Notes: a model not told the origin generated them from the sequence alone. A stretch of 64,000 nt of DNA from Eggerthella lenta DSM 2243 (GCF_000024265.1 NC_013204.1:2096180-2160179); one strand, 5' to 3'; counted from the stretch's first letter, positions 36,615 to 47,236 are shown. Numbers and translations: made by a program.

Positions 36615-39600
36615 CTAATCGGCTGCGACGGTCGCGTTGCCGCCGAGCTCGACGTCGGGCAGATTGTCGGGAACATCGCCCGGAAGCGAGTCGCTCACCA
36701 GGCGCTGTCCCTCGTTCGTCAACGCGTTGTCCACGCGGTACAGCTCGGCGCGCACCTGCTTGGGCAGCTTCATGCTCGCAAGGTCGCCGGGCTCGATCCA
36801 GTAGACCCAGCTTCCTTCGGACACGTCGCCCAGCATGGCGTCGCCGGGCTCAGGCGCCATGATGATCTGGCTGGCAACCGTGCTGCCGTCGGCGTTCACG
36901 CCGCCCACCACGTTGCCGTTCTCGTCGTAGAGCACCACCACGTTGTACGCCGGGTTGCCCTTGTACGAGCCGGTGAACACGAGCGAGCCCTTCGGAATGA
37001 ACTGCTTGTCCAGGTTCTCGTCGGCCTTCTGGTACACGAAGTCGCTCTTCAGGATGCCTGCCGCGCCGCCGTTCGCGTCGAGGAAGAACACGTCGTCGCC
37101 CGAGGGCCCGAACACGTCGAGCTCGGCCACCGACAGCTGCCTGCCCGCCTGGCCGACGGCCGTGATGCGCAGGTAGCGCGCGTCGTAGGTGCAGATCCAG
37201 GGATCTTTGCCGTTGTCGAAGTACAGCGATGCCCTGCCGTCCTTGTCAAGCGACAGCGCGCCCTCCTTGATGAGGGTGTAGTTCTCGCCGTCGAGGCTGG
37301 TCTCGATGCGGTAGTCCCCGATGGCCGAGCCCTCGGCGCCGGCGCCCAGCGTATAGCGCAGCGAGGTGACCTCGGTGGGCTTGCCCATGTCGAGCGTGAT
37401 GACGGGGTCTTCGCCGTCCGACGCGCCCGTGTACACCGTGTCGGCCTTGCCGTCGACCATCAGCTCGGACGCGGGCTTCGGCGCGGGGGCGTCGGGATCG
37501 CCGTCGTCGGCAGGCGGAACCGAGTCCTGCGCGGAGGACATGTTCGTGGACACGGTCCAGCCGCTCTTGTCCTGCAGGCCGTTGCCCGTGAGCTTGATCG
37601 GATCGAGCACGAGCGCCTTCGAGCGATTCAAGAACTTGTCGACGACCGTCACCTCGTAGGACACCACGCGGTTGCCCAGCGAGGAGGCGTTGTCGACGTA
37701 CGAGGCCGTACCGTCCGCCGCAGCCTGCGCGAAGCCCACGACCTGGCGCTGCTGCGCGCCGTCGACCGTGGTGAGGCGCGCGATCTCGTAGCCCAGCACG
37801 GAATCGCCCGCCGACGCGTCGGCGCCGAGGGAGAGCGCCACCTCGCTGCCGTTCGCCTCCGCCGCCGCCTGTGCGACGTCCTTGTCCAGGACCGCGCCCG
37901 CTTCCTCGTGGGAGCGGGCGTAGGCCCGGGCATCATCGTTGGCGTAGCACAGCGCGCGGTCCTCGGCCGGGAACTGGCTGACGTAGGCCTTCGTGGCCTC
38001 GTCGGCCGTGAAGCCCCAACGCTGGAAGAAGTCGGTCAGGTCGCGCTCGGCCGCGGCGCTGGCCAGGCGGATGATGTTCTGCTTCTCGCCGCCGCCCAGG
38101 ACAAGCTCGGTCCCCTCAGGCGCGGGCGCCGTCTTCGGAGCGCGGGCGTAGCTGTCCACGCGCGCGAAGAAGCGGTTGTCGAAGGCCTGCTGGTACGTGT
38201 CGTACAGCTGGTACGCGCCTCCGGCGTCGTAGGCCAGACGCAGCTGCCAGTACATGGCCAGCTGCGTGAACACGCTGCCGGTGCGGCCCTCGTCGCCCGA
38301 GGTCACGCGATCATACACCTCGTCGTAGCTGAACCGGGCCGAAGCGCTCGTGCCGTCGGTCTGCGACAGCTGCGCGAAGTAGTTGTTCGTCACCTCGGAG
38401 TAGGCGTACTGGGCCTGGTTGATGTTGTGCCCGATCTCGTGCGCGATGCCCCATCCGAAGTACGACCCGGAAGCCTTCTCGCCGTCGCCGTCCACCGCGA
38501 CCGGAGAACCCTTGCCGAGCCCCGGGACCGAATCCCACTCGATGCCGATGTGGTTGCCCGCCGCGTACATGAACGCGCCCGCGAACATGCGCGTGTAGCG
38601 GATGTTGAGATGCTGCGAGGGCAGCAGGTTGCTCTTGATCACGGCCGCGTCGGTTCCCGCGTCGAAGGAATCGGCCAGGCCCTTGTGCTGGTAGAACAGC
38701 TCCATCATCTGGTCCATGGCGTCGAACGAGGCGAGCAGCCGAGCCGCGCGCTCGTCGGCGGTGCCCGAACCCGCCCCGGCCAGCATCTGCTGGGCCGGTA
38801 CCGAGTACATCATCTGGTCGAGCATGACGTCGGTGGCGTTCAGGACGCAGTTCTTGGGATCGTAGCCGTAGCGCACCGCCGCGTTTCCGCCGGCTCCGTG
38901 CAGCTTGCCGTGGCTCTCCTCCAAGGCCGGCACGTAGGCCTCCAGCGCCTGGACGTAGGCCGTGGTGCGCGCGAGGCGCTCGGCCGGGTCGTCCACCTGG
39001 TACAGATCCAGCACGGGCACCGCCTGGGCCCCGCTGACGCGCACGCCCCAATCGGCGGCATCGTTATCGCCCGTGTACTCCACGTACAGCTGGCCGCCGT
39101 GTTCGACGTCGAGCGACGACAGGCTGGGGATCGTTATCTCGTTGCGGCCCACCTTGAGCGTGGCGATGGTCTTGGACACGTTGCTGGACTCCGGATGCTG
39201 CTGCGACACCACGAGGCGCAGCGGCGCCTCCTTGCCGGTGACCGCTCCCTTCGCGCCCGTGTACACCACGATCTGGTCGCCCTCGGCCACCACGGCGCCC
39301 AAGGGCTGCCAGGCGTTCAGGCCGCTGATACCCAGGCTGCGGTTGTCGCGCGCCGAGGAGATGCCGTTGTGCACGCGCACCGTTCCCTCGAGGCCCTGGG
39401 TTGCCAGCAGCTTGCGGGCGTTGTCAAGCTCCACCTGCAGCTCCACGCGGTACGGGTTGAACTCGCCGCTTGCCGGGTCGGGCGTGTCCAGGCGCTGCTG
39501 CAGCTCGTCCACCGCCGCGGAGGTCACGTCGTCTTTCAGCTCGAGGTGCAGGTCGTCGGCGTACAGCGCCATGATGTCGCTCTCCAGGCTGTCGTAGGCA

Positions 39601-41978
39601 TGGAAGCGCATCTCGGCGACCACGACGTTGCCCGAGGACCAGGAATGGCCCATGCCGATCCTCACCTTGGACGAGGTCACGGGCTGAGGCAGCTTCGCCA
39701 GCACGTACTTGCGCCCGTTCTCGCCCGTGCGCATCTGCACGTTCGCCTGGACGGTCTGCCAAGCGCCAGCGTCGTCGACGTAAGAGACGCTGACCCTGCC
39801 GTAAGGAACGCCGTCCTGAACGTCGGCGAACGAAACCATGCCGAGCGTCTGGGGCTGGTCGAACGTCACCGTGACGCCCTTGCCGAGCGCGGGGTAAAAG
39901 CCGCCCTCGTCCCAGTCGGCCACTTTGAGATACGACGCGTAGTCGTCGTCGAACAAGCCGTAGGCGCTTTTTGCCTCGCCCGACGTTTCGTCCAGCGGGC
40001 TGTCGATCATGGAGCCGCGCCCGTAGGTTGCCGAGACGATGCGGTTCAGGTAGTCGCCATCCGCGTTCTCGGTGTTAACCAGGCGGTAAGCCGGCAGCTG
40101 CGCCGGCTTGACGTTCGCCGTGCGCACGACGGCCATGACCGAAGGCGCGCTCTCGCCGATCTCGTTCGCACCGGTCAGATACACCTGGTACTCGGTATCG
40201 TCCTTCAAACCGTCAACGGAGCAGGACGTCTTCGTCAGGTCGGGCACCTTCGTGAAATCGCCGCCCTCGTCGGCCTTCTCACGATAGAACAGGTTGTACG
40301 AATCGGTGTCCTCCATGTTCTTCCAGCTGGCCTTGAACCCTCGATAGGCGCCGGACAGCGAGATGCCCTCGGGCGCGTCGGGAACCTTCTCGGCCTTCGG
40401 CGTGACCTGGACGCTGCCGGACCAGTCGCTGCGCCAGGCGCCGTTCGTGGAGCGAACCTTGAGGGTGAACACGGTGCCGTTCTTGATCTTCTGCTCGTCG
40501 AACTGCGTGACGGAAAGCGAGGTGCCCGTGGCGCGCTTGACCTCTTCCCTGCCGTTCGCGCTGATGGAGAGCTCGTAGCCCGTCACGTTGGTCTCCGCCT
40601 TCCATGAAACGGAGAACTGCTTGCTGCCCGCGACGGCGGAAAGCTCGCCGGGAATGTTCAGCTCGGGTTCGGGGATGCGCTCCTCCATGTTGTTGAGGAA
40701 CTCCACCTTGGACACCTCGGCGAGGTTCGTGCCGCCCTGCGTTTTGGTGATGACGAGCGTGACCTTCTTGACAGCGATCTGGCCGCCGAAGTCCACCACC
40801 ACCGTGCCGTTCTCGTCGATCACGGCCGTGGGCGCGCTGGAGCGGAAGAAGGCCGCGCGAGCCTCGGCTCGGGAGATGCCGATCTCGCGGACGGTGCCGT
40901 CCGTCAGCTCGACCAAGAGGCGGCCCGCCTCGGAGGCATGGTCGCCGCTGGCGGGCACGTTGATCACCATGCCGCCCAGCTTCGGGGCCTGTTCGGAATC
41001 TTTCGCCAGGTCGAAGGACACTTCCACCGGATGCTCGTCGGAAATGGCCTCCGAGGCCCTGAGCGAGACGGGCTTCGCGTCGGCGCCTACCACCTCGTCG
41101 AGGCTGCCGGACGCCACCTCGGTGCCCTCGCCCGGCGCCGCCTCGACCGCCGCGGGGGGCAGCGAGCGCGCCACGGTGGCCTCCACCGCGACGCGATCGA
41201 AGCTGGACACGGCCGTCTCGAGATCCGCGAGCGACACCGTGCCGTCGCCGTTCGCGTCGCAGGCGGGGCTTGCCGCGCCCGCCTCTATGTCGTCGATGAT
41301 GGCGGAGGCGTCCGCATCGTCGACCGTGCCGTCGCCGTTGACATCGCCGGGCACGAGCACGCCGATGCGCGCCGGAGCCTGCGGGTCGGCGGCCAGGTCG
41401 CCCACGTACAGCTCAACGGCGGAGGAATCGCCCTTGACGTCGATCTTCTGGGAGTACGGCGCGATGCCGGGCGCGCGCACGCTCAGCGTGTAGGAACCGT
41501 CGGCCAGACCGTCGAATCGCGCGACCGACCAGGAGTCGCCTTCAAGGGAAAGGTTCAGCTGCTGCGCGCCGACCTGCACGCCGTCGGAGTCGGCGAGAGC
41601 CACCTCGTAGGCGGTGCCGGCCGTCGCCGCCGGACGGCCCTCGGTCAGCGTCACGCGCAGCTCGCCTGCCGGCGGGGCAACGGCGCTGCGCGAAGCGTTT
41701 TCAGCTTGCAGGGGCGAAGCCGTAGGCTCCGTTGCGTTTTCGGTTCGGGTTTGAGATTTGGATCCGGAAGCCTCGGCGGTGCCGGATGCGTCCGGAACCT
41801 CGTTTCCAGGCCCGTGATCGGCTTCGGGGCTCTGATTCGGCGCCGTCTCGTCCGCCTGGACCCGTCCGGGAGGGGCGGGTTCCGCATCGCTTTCGACGGC
41901 GTATGCCGGGATGGTGCACAACGAAGACGCCAAGACGACGGCAAGCGCCGCCGACAAGGCACGGTGGGTGCGTTTCAT
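36615..41978 (-). CDS. Large secreted M60-type metalloprotease with dockerin, FN3 and F5/8C modules
   Basis: A 1787-residue secreted protein. Signal peptide 1-27; low-complexity region to about 100; a carboxypeptidase-regulatory-like fold about 105-195; a type I dockerin about 208-262 with two calcium loops (DVNGDGTVDDAD and DANGDGTVSLAD). Two fibronectin III domains lie about 433-627, a discoidin-like module about 630-800, and the M60 peptidase follows with HEIGHNINQ at 1180 and the downstream SEVTNN glutamate at 1195. Another F5/8C module lies about 1478-1630. M60 enzymes cut O-glycosylated mucins. No C-terminal anchor is seen, and the downstream cohesin-like gene is a candidate partner. 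Confidence 0.85.
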   Translation of the reverse strand: MKRTHRALSAALAVVLASSLCTIPAYAVESDAEPAPPGRVQADETAPNQSPEADHGPGNEVPDASGTAEASGSKSQTRTENATEPTASPLQAENASRSAVAPPAGELRVTLTEGRPAATAGTAYEVALADSDGVQVGAQQLNLSLEGDSWSVARFDGLADGSYTLSVRAPGIAPYSQKIDVKGDSSAVELYVGDLAADPQAPARIGVLVPGDVNGDGTVDDADASAIIDDIEAGAASPACDANGDGTVSLADLETAVSSFDRVAVEATVARSLPPAAVEAAPGEGTEVASGSLDEVVGADAKPVSLRASEAISDEHPVEVSFDLAKDSEQAPKLGGMVINVPASGDHASEAGRLLVELTDGTVREIGISRAEARAAFFRSSAPTAVIDENGTVVVDFGGQIAVKKVTLVITKTQGGTNLAEVSKVEFLNNMEERIPEPELNIPGELSAVAGSKQFSVSWKAETNVTGYELSISANGREEVKRATGTSLSVTQFDEQKIKNGTVFTLKVRSTNGAWRSDWSGSVQVTPKAEKVPDAPEGISLSGAYRGFKASWKNMEDTDSYNLFYREKADEGGDFTKVPDLTKTSCSVDGLKDDTEYQVYLTGANEIGESAPSVMAVVRTANVKPAQLPAYRLVNTENADGDYLNRIVSATYGRGSMIDSPLDETSGEAKSAYGLFDDDYASYLKVADWDEGGFYPALGKGVTVTFDQPQTLGMVSFADVQDGVPYGRVSVSYVDDAGAWQTVQANVQMRTGENGRKYVLAKLPQPVTSSKVRIGMGHSWSSGNVVVAEMRFHAYDSLESDIMALYADDLHLELKDDVTSAAVDELQQRLDTPDPASGEFNPYRVELQVELDNARKLLATQGLEGTVRVHNGISSARDNRSLGISGLNAWQPLGAVVAEGDQIVVYTGAKGAVTGKEAPLRLVVSQQHPESSNVSKTIATLKVGRNEITIPSLSSLDVEHGGQLYVEYTGDNDAADWGVRVSGAQAVPVLDLYQVDDPAERLARTTAYVQALEAYVPALEESHGKLHGAGGNAAVRYGYDPKNCVLNATDVMLDQMMYSVPAQQMLAGAGSGTADERAARLLASFDAMDQMMELFYQHKGLADSFDAGTDAAVIKSNLLPSQHLNIRYTRMFAGAFMYAAGNHIGIEWDSVPGLGKGSPVAVDGDGEKASGSYFGWGIAHEIGHNINQAQYAYSEVTNNYFAQLSQTDGTSASARFSYDEVYDRVTSGDEGRTGSVFTQLAMYWQLRLAYDAGGAYQLYDTYQQAFDNRFFARVDSYARAPKTAPAPEGTELVLGGGEKQNIIRLASAAAERDLTDFFQRWGFTADEATKAYVSQFPAEDRALCYANDDARAYARSHEEAGAVLDKDVAQAAAEANGSEVALSLGADASAGDSVLGYEIARLTTVDGAQQRQVVGFAQAAADGTASYVDNASSLGNRVVSYEVTVVDKFLNRSKALVLDPIKLTGNGLQDKSGWTVSTNMSSAQDSVPPADDGDPDAPAPKPASELMVDGKADTVYTGASDGEDPVITLDMGKPTEVTSLRYTLGAGAEGSAIGDYRIETSLDGENYTLIKEGALSLDKDGRASLYFDNGKDPWICTYDARYLRITAVGQAGRQLSVAELDVFGPSGDDVFFLDANGGAAGILKSDFVYQKADENLDKQFIPKGSLVFTGSYKGNPAYNVVVLYDENGNVVGGVNADGSTVASQIIMAPEPGDAMLGDVSEGSWVYWIEPGDLASMKLPKQVRAELYRVDNALTNEGQRLVSDSLPGDVPDNLPDVELGGNATVAAD

Positions 41979-42195
41979 GTTCGTTTCCGTTTCTCGCCAG
42001 CCATTACGTAGGTTGCGGGAACACGCCCGCAAATATGCGACGAGAATAATAACATACGGTGACGGAGACGGTGGCCGAATTGCCGGCGAAAGCGGGGAGA
42101 ATATCGAGAACGAGGCGAAAGTGGGACTGGGAGATGGAGCTGACGACTCGTTTGGCCGCAAAGCGAGTCTTCAGCCCCGTCCCCCTGCCTCATTC

Positions 42196-42226
42196 GGGAG
42201 GGCCGCACCGGAATACGCGCCCTCCC
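42196..42226. terminator. GC hairpin after the acyl-CoA ligase gene
   Basis: GGGAGGGC at 42196-42203 pairs with GCCCTCCC at 42219-42226, 18 bases after the ligase stop. The rest of the 265-base spacer up to the metalloprotease start has an AT-rich patch near 42035-42060 that probably holds the protease promoter. Confidence 0.5.
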
Positions 42227-42243
42227 CTAAAAAGAACGGCTTG

Positions 42244-43935
42244 CTACTTGCCTGCTCGCACCAGCTCTTCGGCCATTTCGCGCAGCTTGAACTTCTGCAC
42301 CTTCATGGACGGGGTCATAGGGAAATCGTCCACGAAGAACACGCGCTTGGGCACCTTGTAGCGAGCGATGCGCGGAATGGCGAAGGCGCGCACATCGTCC
42401 TCGGTCATATCCTCGTAACCGGGGCGCACGCGGACGAACGCGCCCACGAGCTCGCCCAGCTTCGGATCAGGAATGCCCACCACCTGGGCGTCCAGCACGC
42501 CGGGCATGGTCAAGAGGAAGTTCTCCACCTCCAAGGGGTACACGTTCTCGCCTCCGCGGATGATCATGTCCTTGATGCGCCCGGTAACGCGGTAGTAGCC
42601 GTCCTCGTCCACCGTGCCGAGGTCGCCCGAATGCAGGTAGCCGTCCGCGTCGATGGCACGCGCCGTCTCCTCGGGCATCTTGTAGTAGCCCTTCATCACG
42701 TTGTAGCCCTTGCAGCACAGCTCGCCAGGCTCACCAGGTCCGCAGATGCGGCCGTCGGCGGGGTCGATCACGCGCACGTCCACCGGAGGATGCTTGCGCC
42801 CCACCGTCTCGCACTTGTGCTCGATGTCGTCGTCGGCGCTGGTCTGCGTGAACACGGGGCTCGTCTCGGTGAGGCCGTAGCAGATGGTGATCTCCTTCAT
42901 GTACATGCGGTCCATGACCTCGCGCATGGTCTCGGGCGGGCAGGGGCTGCCGGCCATGATGCCTGTGCGCAGGCTGGACAGATCGAACGTATCGAAGTCG
43001 GGGTGGTTGAGTTCGGCGATGAACATGGTGGGCACGCCGTAGACGCTGGTGGCGCGCTCCTTATGTACGGCCTGCAGCACGAGCCCCGCGTCGAACTCCT
43101 CCACGATGATCATGGTGGAGCGGTGCGTAAGGTTCGCCATGACGCCCAGCACGCAACCGAAGCAGTGGAAGAACGGAACGGGCAGCGTCACGCGGTCGTC
43201 GGGTCCGAGCTTCTGGCCTTCGCCGATATAGAAGCCGTTGTTCAGGATGTTGCGGTGCGTGAGCATGACGCCCTTCGGAAAGCCCGTGGTGCCGGACGTG
43301 TACTGCATCATCACCACGTCGTTGTTGTCGAAATGGGTTTCCGCCTCTGCCAACGCCTCTTCGGGCACATGGCTTCCCAGCAGCACGAGCTCCGGCACGC
43401 TATAGCAGCCGCGATGCTTTTCGGGACCCATGTAGATGATGTTCTTGAGGAAGGGGTAGTTCTCGGACTCCAGGTAGCCGCGCTGCTGCGTGAGCGTCTC
43501 GGGCACGAGATCTCGGATGATCTTCAGATAGTCCACGTCGCGATAGGCGTCGATGACGCACAGCGCCTTCATGTCCGACTGCTTCAGCACGTAGTCAAGC
43601 TCGTGGCTCTTGTACACGGGGTTCACCGTGACCATGACCACGCCGATCTTGGCCGTGGCGTACATGAACGTCAGCCAGTCGGGGATGTTGCGCGCCCACA
43701 CGCCGAGGTGATCGCCTGGGCGCATGCCGATGGCGAGCAAGCCGCGCGCCAGGTTGTCGGTGCGCTCGTCGAACTCCTTGTACGTCCAACGCAACGCGCG
43801 GTCGGGATACACGACGAACTCGTGATCGGGATCTACAGCCACCTGATCGCGGAAGTAGCGGCCGATGGTCTTCTCGGAGTGCAGCGGGTAGTCTGGATCG
43901 CCCGGGACGGGGGCGGTGATGGCTTCGGTCGTCAT
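42244..43935 (-). CDS. AMP-binding acyl-CoA synthetase
   Basis: A 563-residue ANL-superfamily ligase. Core motifs are [35 protein letters not shown] and the C-terminal catalytic lysine in [14 protein letters not shown]. It should activate a carboxylic acid, most likely a medium- or long-chain fatty acid, to its CoA thioester. The ATG at 43935 follows CTAGGGGAGGGAAC, ten bases after the cupin regulator, so the two form an operon. It is distinct from CaiC in this window. Confidence 0.9.
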   Translation of the reverse strand: MTTEAITAPVPGDPDYPLHSEKTIGRYFRDQVAVDPDHEFVVYPDRALRWTYKEFDERTDNLARGLLAIGMRPGDHLGVWARNIPDWLTFMYATAKIGVVMVTVNPVYKSHELDYVLKQSDMKALCVIDAYRDVDYLKIIRDLVPETLTQQRGYLESENYPFLKNIIYMGPEKHRGCYSVPELVLLGSHVPEEALAEAETHFDNNDVVMMQYTSGTTGFPKGVMLTHRNILNNGFYIGEGQKLGPDDRVTLPVPFFHCFGCVLGVMANLTHRSTMIIVEEFDAGLVLQAVHKERATSVYGVPTMFIAELNHPDFDTFDLSSLRTGIMAGSPCPPETMREVMDRMYMKEITICYGLTETSPVFTQTSADDDIEHKCETVGRKHPPVDVRVIDPADGRICGPGEPGELCCKGYNVMKGYYKMPEETARAIDADGYLHSGDLGTVDEDGYYRVTGRIKDMIIRGGENVYPLEVENFLLTMPGVLDAQVVGIPDPKLGELVGAFVRVRPGYEDMTEDDVRAFAIPRIARYKVPKRVFFVDDFPMTPSMKVQKFKLREMAEELVRAGK

Positions 43936-43945
43936 GTTCCCTCCC

Positions 43946-44521
43946 CTAGATCGGCGTGTACACGACGGCCAGGAACTTCGCCTTCTGGCCGTCATGGGCA
44001 CGCACCTGATGAGGCACGATGGAGTCGTAGTAGATGCTCTCGCCGGGATGCAGCACGTACAGCTCCTTGCCGTACTCGATCTCGATGCAGCCCTCCATGC
44101 CGTAGAGCCACTCCTCTCCTTCGTGCCCCACCAGCTCGTGATCGGCTTCGCCGGAGGGATCCACCGTGATGACGAACGGATCCATGTGACGCGAAGGGCG
44201 CCCGGCTGCAAGGCTGAAGTAGCTCAAGTCGCCGCCCGAAGTCGTTTCGAGGCTCTTCGTGCGCTCGACCTCCTCCATCTGATCGCGGTCGATGTACGCG
44301 GGGCCCAGATTCTCGTCGTCGTCCATGAGCGTGCCAAGACGCACGCCCAACGCTCGGGTGATCTTGATGAGCGGCGCGAGAGATGCCGGCAGCTCGCCGC
44401 GCTCCAAGCCCTCGATGACCGAGACGTCGCATCCGCAACGATCCGCCAGATCCCGGCTCGACAGATGGTGGGCGGTCCGCAGGGTGACGATCTTCTCTCC
44501 GAGCCTGTTGTCATCCGCCAT
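43946..44521 (-). CDS. XRE-type regulator with cupin sensor domain
   Basis: A 191-residue protein with an N-terminal helix-turn-helix (about residues 8-65, [20 protein letters not shown]) and a C-terminal cupin (about 110-190) with [12 protein letters not shown] and [17 protein letters not shown]. Such regulators sense a small ligand in the cupin barrel and control the adjacent catabolic gene, here the acyl-CoA synthetase. The ATG at 44521 follows AGGGGAGCGCACT. Confidence 0.88.
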   Translation of the reverse strand: MADDNRLGEKIVTLRTAHHLSSRDLADRCGCDVSVIEGLERGELPASLAPLIKITRALGVRLGTLMDDDENLGPAYIDRDQMEEVERTKSLETTSGGDLSYFSLAAGRPSRHMDPFVITVDPSGEADHELVGHEGEEWLYGMEGCIEIEYGKELYVLHPGESIYYDSIVPHQVRAHDGQKAKFLAVVYTPI

Positions 44522-44690
44522 AGTGCGCTCCCCTTTTCTCTCGTCGCAACAATGCATCCGGATAATTATCCCCCGTTCGCGTGCCGTCGCAACGAAAAAG
44601 CGCCGAACGGCCATCTTTCGCTTGGTCAAACGCTTGCGAGAAGGCTTGGAAACGCCCGGAAAACTCGCGAAGCGTCCCGCATGCGACCGA

Positions 44691-44729
44691 AGGCCCTTCC
44701 ATCCTCGCTCTCACAGGATGGAAGGGCCT
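44691..44729. terminator. 15-bp perfect hairpin
   Basis: Arms 44691-44705 and 44715-44729 pair perfectly around a nine-base loop, 40 bases after the DUF1269 stop. It separates that gene from the cupin regulator. No T run follows on the minus strand. Confidence 0.65.
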
Positions 44730-44768
44730 CTGGACCGACCCGGGGCGATGCCTTTGGGCGGACGGAAG

Positions 44769-45257
44769 CTAGTTCTTGAAAAGCTCGTGTTTGAGCTCTT
44801 CCTCGTCCTTGATGGACAGCGAGGTTTGCAGCACGTCGCCGCCGAACGGTCGGATGGCGTCGATGAACTTGTCGGTGGTCATCTCGTCGACCACCATGAA
44901 CACGGCGGCGCTGTCGTCGGTGCTCAGCAGGTTGCGCACGCGATCCTGGAAGTCCTTGTCCACGCCGTGCTTGACGATGGCGCCCGTCAGCGCGCCGATG
45001 CCCGCGCCCAGCGCCGCGCCGACGATGGGCACGAAGAACAGCAGGCCGAACAGCACGCCCCAGAACAGACCCCACACCGCGGAGGTTCCCACCTTGGAGC
45101 CGGGCGTCACCACGTCGTACTTGCCGTCGGCGCGCCGCGCCACGACTGCGACGGACTGCAGGCTGACGATGAGGTTCTTGTCGAGATCGAGGATCTTCTG
45201 GTAGGCGGACTTCGCTTCCGCTTCGCTCGGGTAACCGAGCACGATGAGCGTACTCAT
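44769..45257 (-). CDS. DUF1269 membrane protein
   Basis: A 162-residue protein with MSTLIVLGYPSEAEAKSAYQ at the start. A glycine-rich hydrophobic hairpin (about 62-95) contains GLFWGVLFGLLFFVPIVGAA and is followed by a cytoplasmic C-terminus. DUF1269 proteins have no established role. The ATG at 45257 follows AAAGGAGCTCC. The gene appears to be transcribed alone. Confidence 0.85.
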   Translation of the reverse strand: MSTLIVLGYPSEAEAKSAYQKILDLDKNLIVSLQSVAVVARRADGKYDVVTPGSKVGTSAVWGLFWGVLFGLLFFVPIVGAALGAGIGALTGAIVKHGVDKDFQDRVRNLLSTDDSAAVFMVVDEMTTDKFIDAIRPFGGDVLQTSLSIKDEEELKHELFKN

Positions 45258-45425
45258 ATGATGGAGCTCCTTTCGATGCGTTCGAATACGGCTCCACTCT
45301 AAGCCTCCGCAAGCCCCTACGGCGAGAAGTGTTGCCGTTCGCCATCGGTTCGATACCGTCGCGTAAGCCGGCCGCTGGCCGCATGGGAAGGCATGAGGCC
45401 GAGACGCGCTTGCACGGCGGCATGA

Positions 45426-45457
45426 AAACGGCCCCGACGATCTTTCGATCATCGGGG
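45426..45457 (-). terminator. Terminator of the fixABCX operon
   Basis: On the minus strand an 11-bp stem with one G-U pair (45447-45457 with 45432-45442) closes a GAAA tetraloop and is followed by CCGTTTTC. It lies 42 bases after the fixX stop codon. Confidence 0.85.
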
Positions 45458-45499
45458 TCGCGAACATCTTGCAAACGATTCCGTCAGGACGTGCGGTTC

Positions 45500-45799
45500 C
45501 TACCCGAACCGGTACTCCACGCCCATCGTGGGCCGGGGGTTCTCCCACTTCTTGACGATGGTGCCCTCGCAGGCGATGCGGCAGGTGCCGCACTCCAGGC
45601 AGCCCGCGTAGTCGAAGGACTTCTTGCCGTCCTCGTCGATCTTGTAGAGCGCCGCCGGGCACACGCGCACGAGCTTCAGGAACTCCTCGATGTCGGGGTC
45701 GTCCACGAGCTCGATGTGCGCGCTCTCCTCGTCCACCTCGTACTTGTCGAGCGCCAGGTACTCGTCGACGTTGACCGTGATCTCCTTGACCTCGCTCAC
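45500..45799 (-). CDS. fixX: Ferredoxin-like protein FixX
   Basis: A 99-residue FixX with a 4Fe-4S cluster motif in DYAGCLECGTCRIACEGTIVK and a conserved single cysteine in RVCPAALYK. It passes electrons between FixC and the quinone pool or FixAB. It starts at a GTG that overlaps the fixC stop (GTGA). Confidence 0.92.
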   Translation of the reverse strand: MSEVKEITVNVDEYLALDKYEVDEESAHIELVDDPDIEEFLKLVRVCPAALYKIDEDGKKSFDYAGCLECGTCRIACEGTIVKKWENPRPTMGVEYRFG

Positions 45800-47091
45800 A
45801 GCGACTTCACCGCCTTCCGAACCTCGCCGGCCAGCTTGAACAGGCCGCGCTGCTTGACTATGGGCATCATGCGCTTCATCAGCGGCTTCTGGGGTTTTCC
45901 GTCCACGCTGAACATGGCGTTGAAGACGTCGCGCGCCATGGCCGGGTACTCGGTGAACATGCGGTCCCAGCCCTCCATGACGTGCGGCCACTTGGAGAAG
46001 GTGCGCAGGTCCTGGATGACGAAGGAGCCCTCCATCGCCTCCTTGTAGGAGGCGAGCCCCGCCTCGCTCGTGTCGCCCGCGTCGAGCGCGCGCACGGCCG
46101 CCTGGCCCGCCATCTGGCCGGAGGCCACGGCGAAGTCCATGCCTCGCACCTGGTAGCCCATGTTCATGCAAAGGCCGGCCGACTCGCCGGCCACCAGGCA
46201 GCCGTCGAACACGTACTTCGGGACCATGCCGTAGCCGCCCTCGGGCACCATGTGGCCGGAGTGCTCGACGAGCTTCGCGCCGCGGATGACGGGCGCCACG
46301 GCCGGATGGTTCTTGAAATCCTCGAGCATCTGGTACACCGGGTAGGGGTTCGAGGCGTCCATGGCCGTGGAGACGGTTGCCACGAGGCCGAGCGAGATGG
46401 AGTCCCTGTTCGTGTACAGGAAGCCTCCGCCGACGTTTCCGTGCGTGCAGTCGCCGACGAACAGCATCGCCGCGCCCTCGCCCTCGGGCACGAGGAAGCG
46501 GTCCTCGATCTGGGAGGCCGGCAGCTCGAACACCTGCTTGATCCCGACCGCCATCTGGGAGGGCTTCGGGCGGGGGTTGCCCAGGCTGCGCTCGCAGAGC
46601 AGGCTGTTCACGCCCTCGGCGACGATCGTCGCCTCGGCGGTGATCTCGTCCTCGCCGGCGCGCACGCCGACGACCCTGCCGAACCCGTCCTTCAGGAGCT
46701 CCTCGACGGCGATGCCGCAGATGTACTCGGCGCCGGCGTCCTCGGCCTTGGAGGCCAGCCACTGGTCGAAGGGCGCGCGCAGGACCGAGTAGGAGTCCTT
46801 GCCCTCCTCCGCGAGCTCCGGGCTCGTGAAGTCGACCGCCGTCTGCGAGGCCGGGTCCATGAGCGCGATGCGCTCGTGCGTGATCTTGCGCTCGAGCGGC
46901 GCCTCGGATTCGAAGTCGGGGAACACCTTTTTCAGCGAGTGCGAGTAGATGCGCCCGCCGGTCATGTTCTTCGCGCCGGCGAAGTTGCCGCGCTCGACCA
47001 CGAGGGTCGACTTGCCGGCCTTCGCGAGCTCGTAGGCCGCCACGGCGCCCGCACACCCGGAGCCCACGACGATCGCGTCGAAATCAGCCAT
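45796..47091 (-). CDS. fixC: FAD-dependent oxidoreductase FixC (ETF-quinone oxidoreductase type)
   Basis: A 431-residue flavoprotein with an N-terminal FAD-binding fold (FDAIVVGSGCAGAVAAYELA) and conserved segments GGRIYSHSL and GMDFAVASGQMAGQAAV. With FixX it links the electron-transfer flavoprotein FixAB to the respiratory or redox pool. The ATG at 47091 follows AAAGGACAGGAC. A 333-base structured spacer separates it from fixB, which is unusual for this operon. Confidence 0.93.
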   Translation of the reverse strand: MADFDAIVVGSGCAGAVAAYELAKAGKSTLVVERGNFAGAKNMTGGRIYSHSLKKVFPDFESEAPLERKITHERIALMDPASQTAVDFTSPELAEEGKDSYSVLRAPFDQWLASKAEDAGAEYICGIAVEELLKDGFGRVVGVRAGEDEITAEATIVAEGVNSLLCERSLGNPRPKPSQMAVGIKQVFELPASQIEDRFLVPEGEGAAMLFVGDCTHGNVGGGFLYTNRDSISLGLVATVSTAMDASNPYPVYQMLEDFKNHPAVAPVIRGAKLVEHSGHMVPEGGYGMVPKYVFDGCLVAGESAGLCMNMGYQVRGMDFAVASGQMAGQAAVRALDAGDTSEAGLASYKEAMEGSFVIQDLRTFSKWPHVMEGWDRMFTEYPAMARDVFNAMFSVDGKPQKPLMKRMMPIVKQRGLFKLAGEVRKAVKSL

Positions 47092-47236
47092 GTCCTGTCC
47101 TTTCCTATCGTTGCGTTTCCGTTTTCTTGCCGTCCTGCAAACCGTCGCGCCCCGAACGAACACGATCCCGGTTCGGAGCATCCCGCGGTTGCGTTTCCTC
47201 AGCCCTGCCGAACGCGACGATTGTCGCGAACCGTTG

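Noticed and set aside
36615-36700. Possible cell-wall sorting signal at the protease C-terminus
   Set aside because: There is no LPxTG-like motif, membrane helix or basic tail; the protein simply ends in an Asp/Gly/Ala-rich segment.
36297-40607. Very long open frame on the plus strand opposite the M60 protease
   Set aside because: Composition is Val/Arg/His/Leu-rich with no motif, and the protease with its signal peptide, dockerin and HEIGH site is clearly the real gene.
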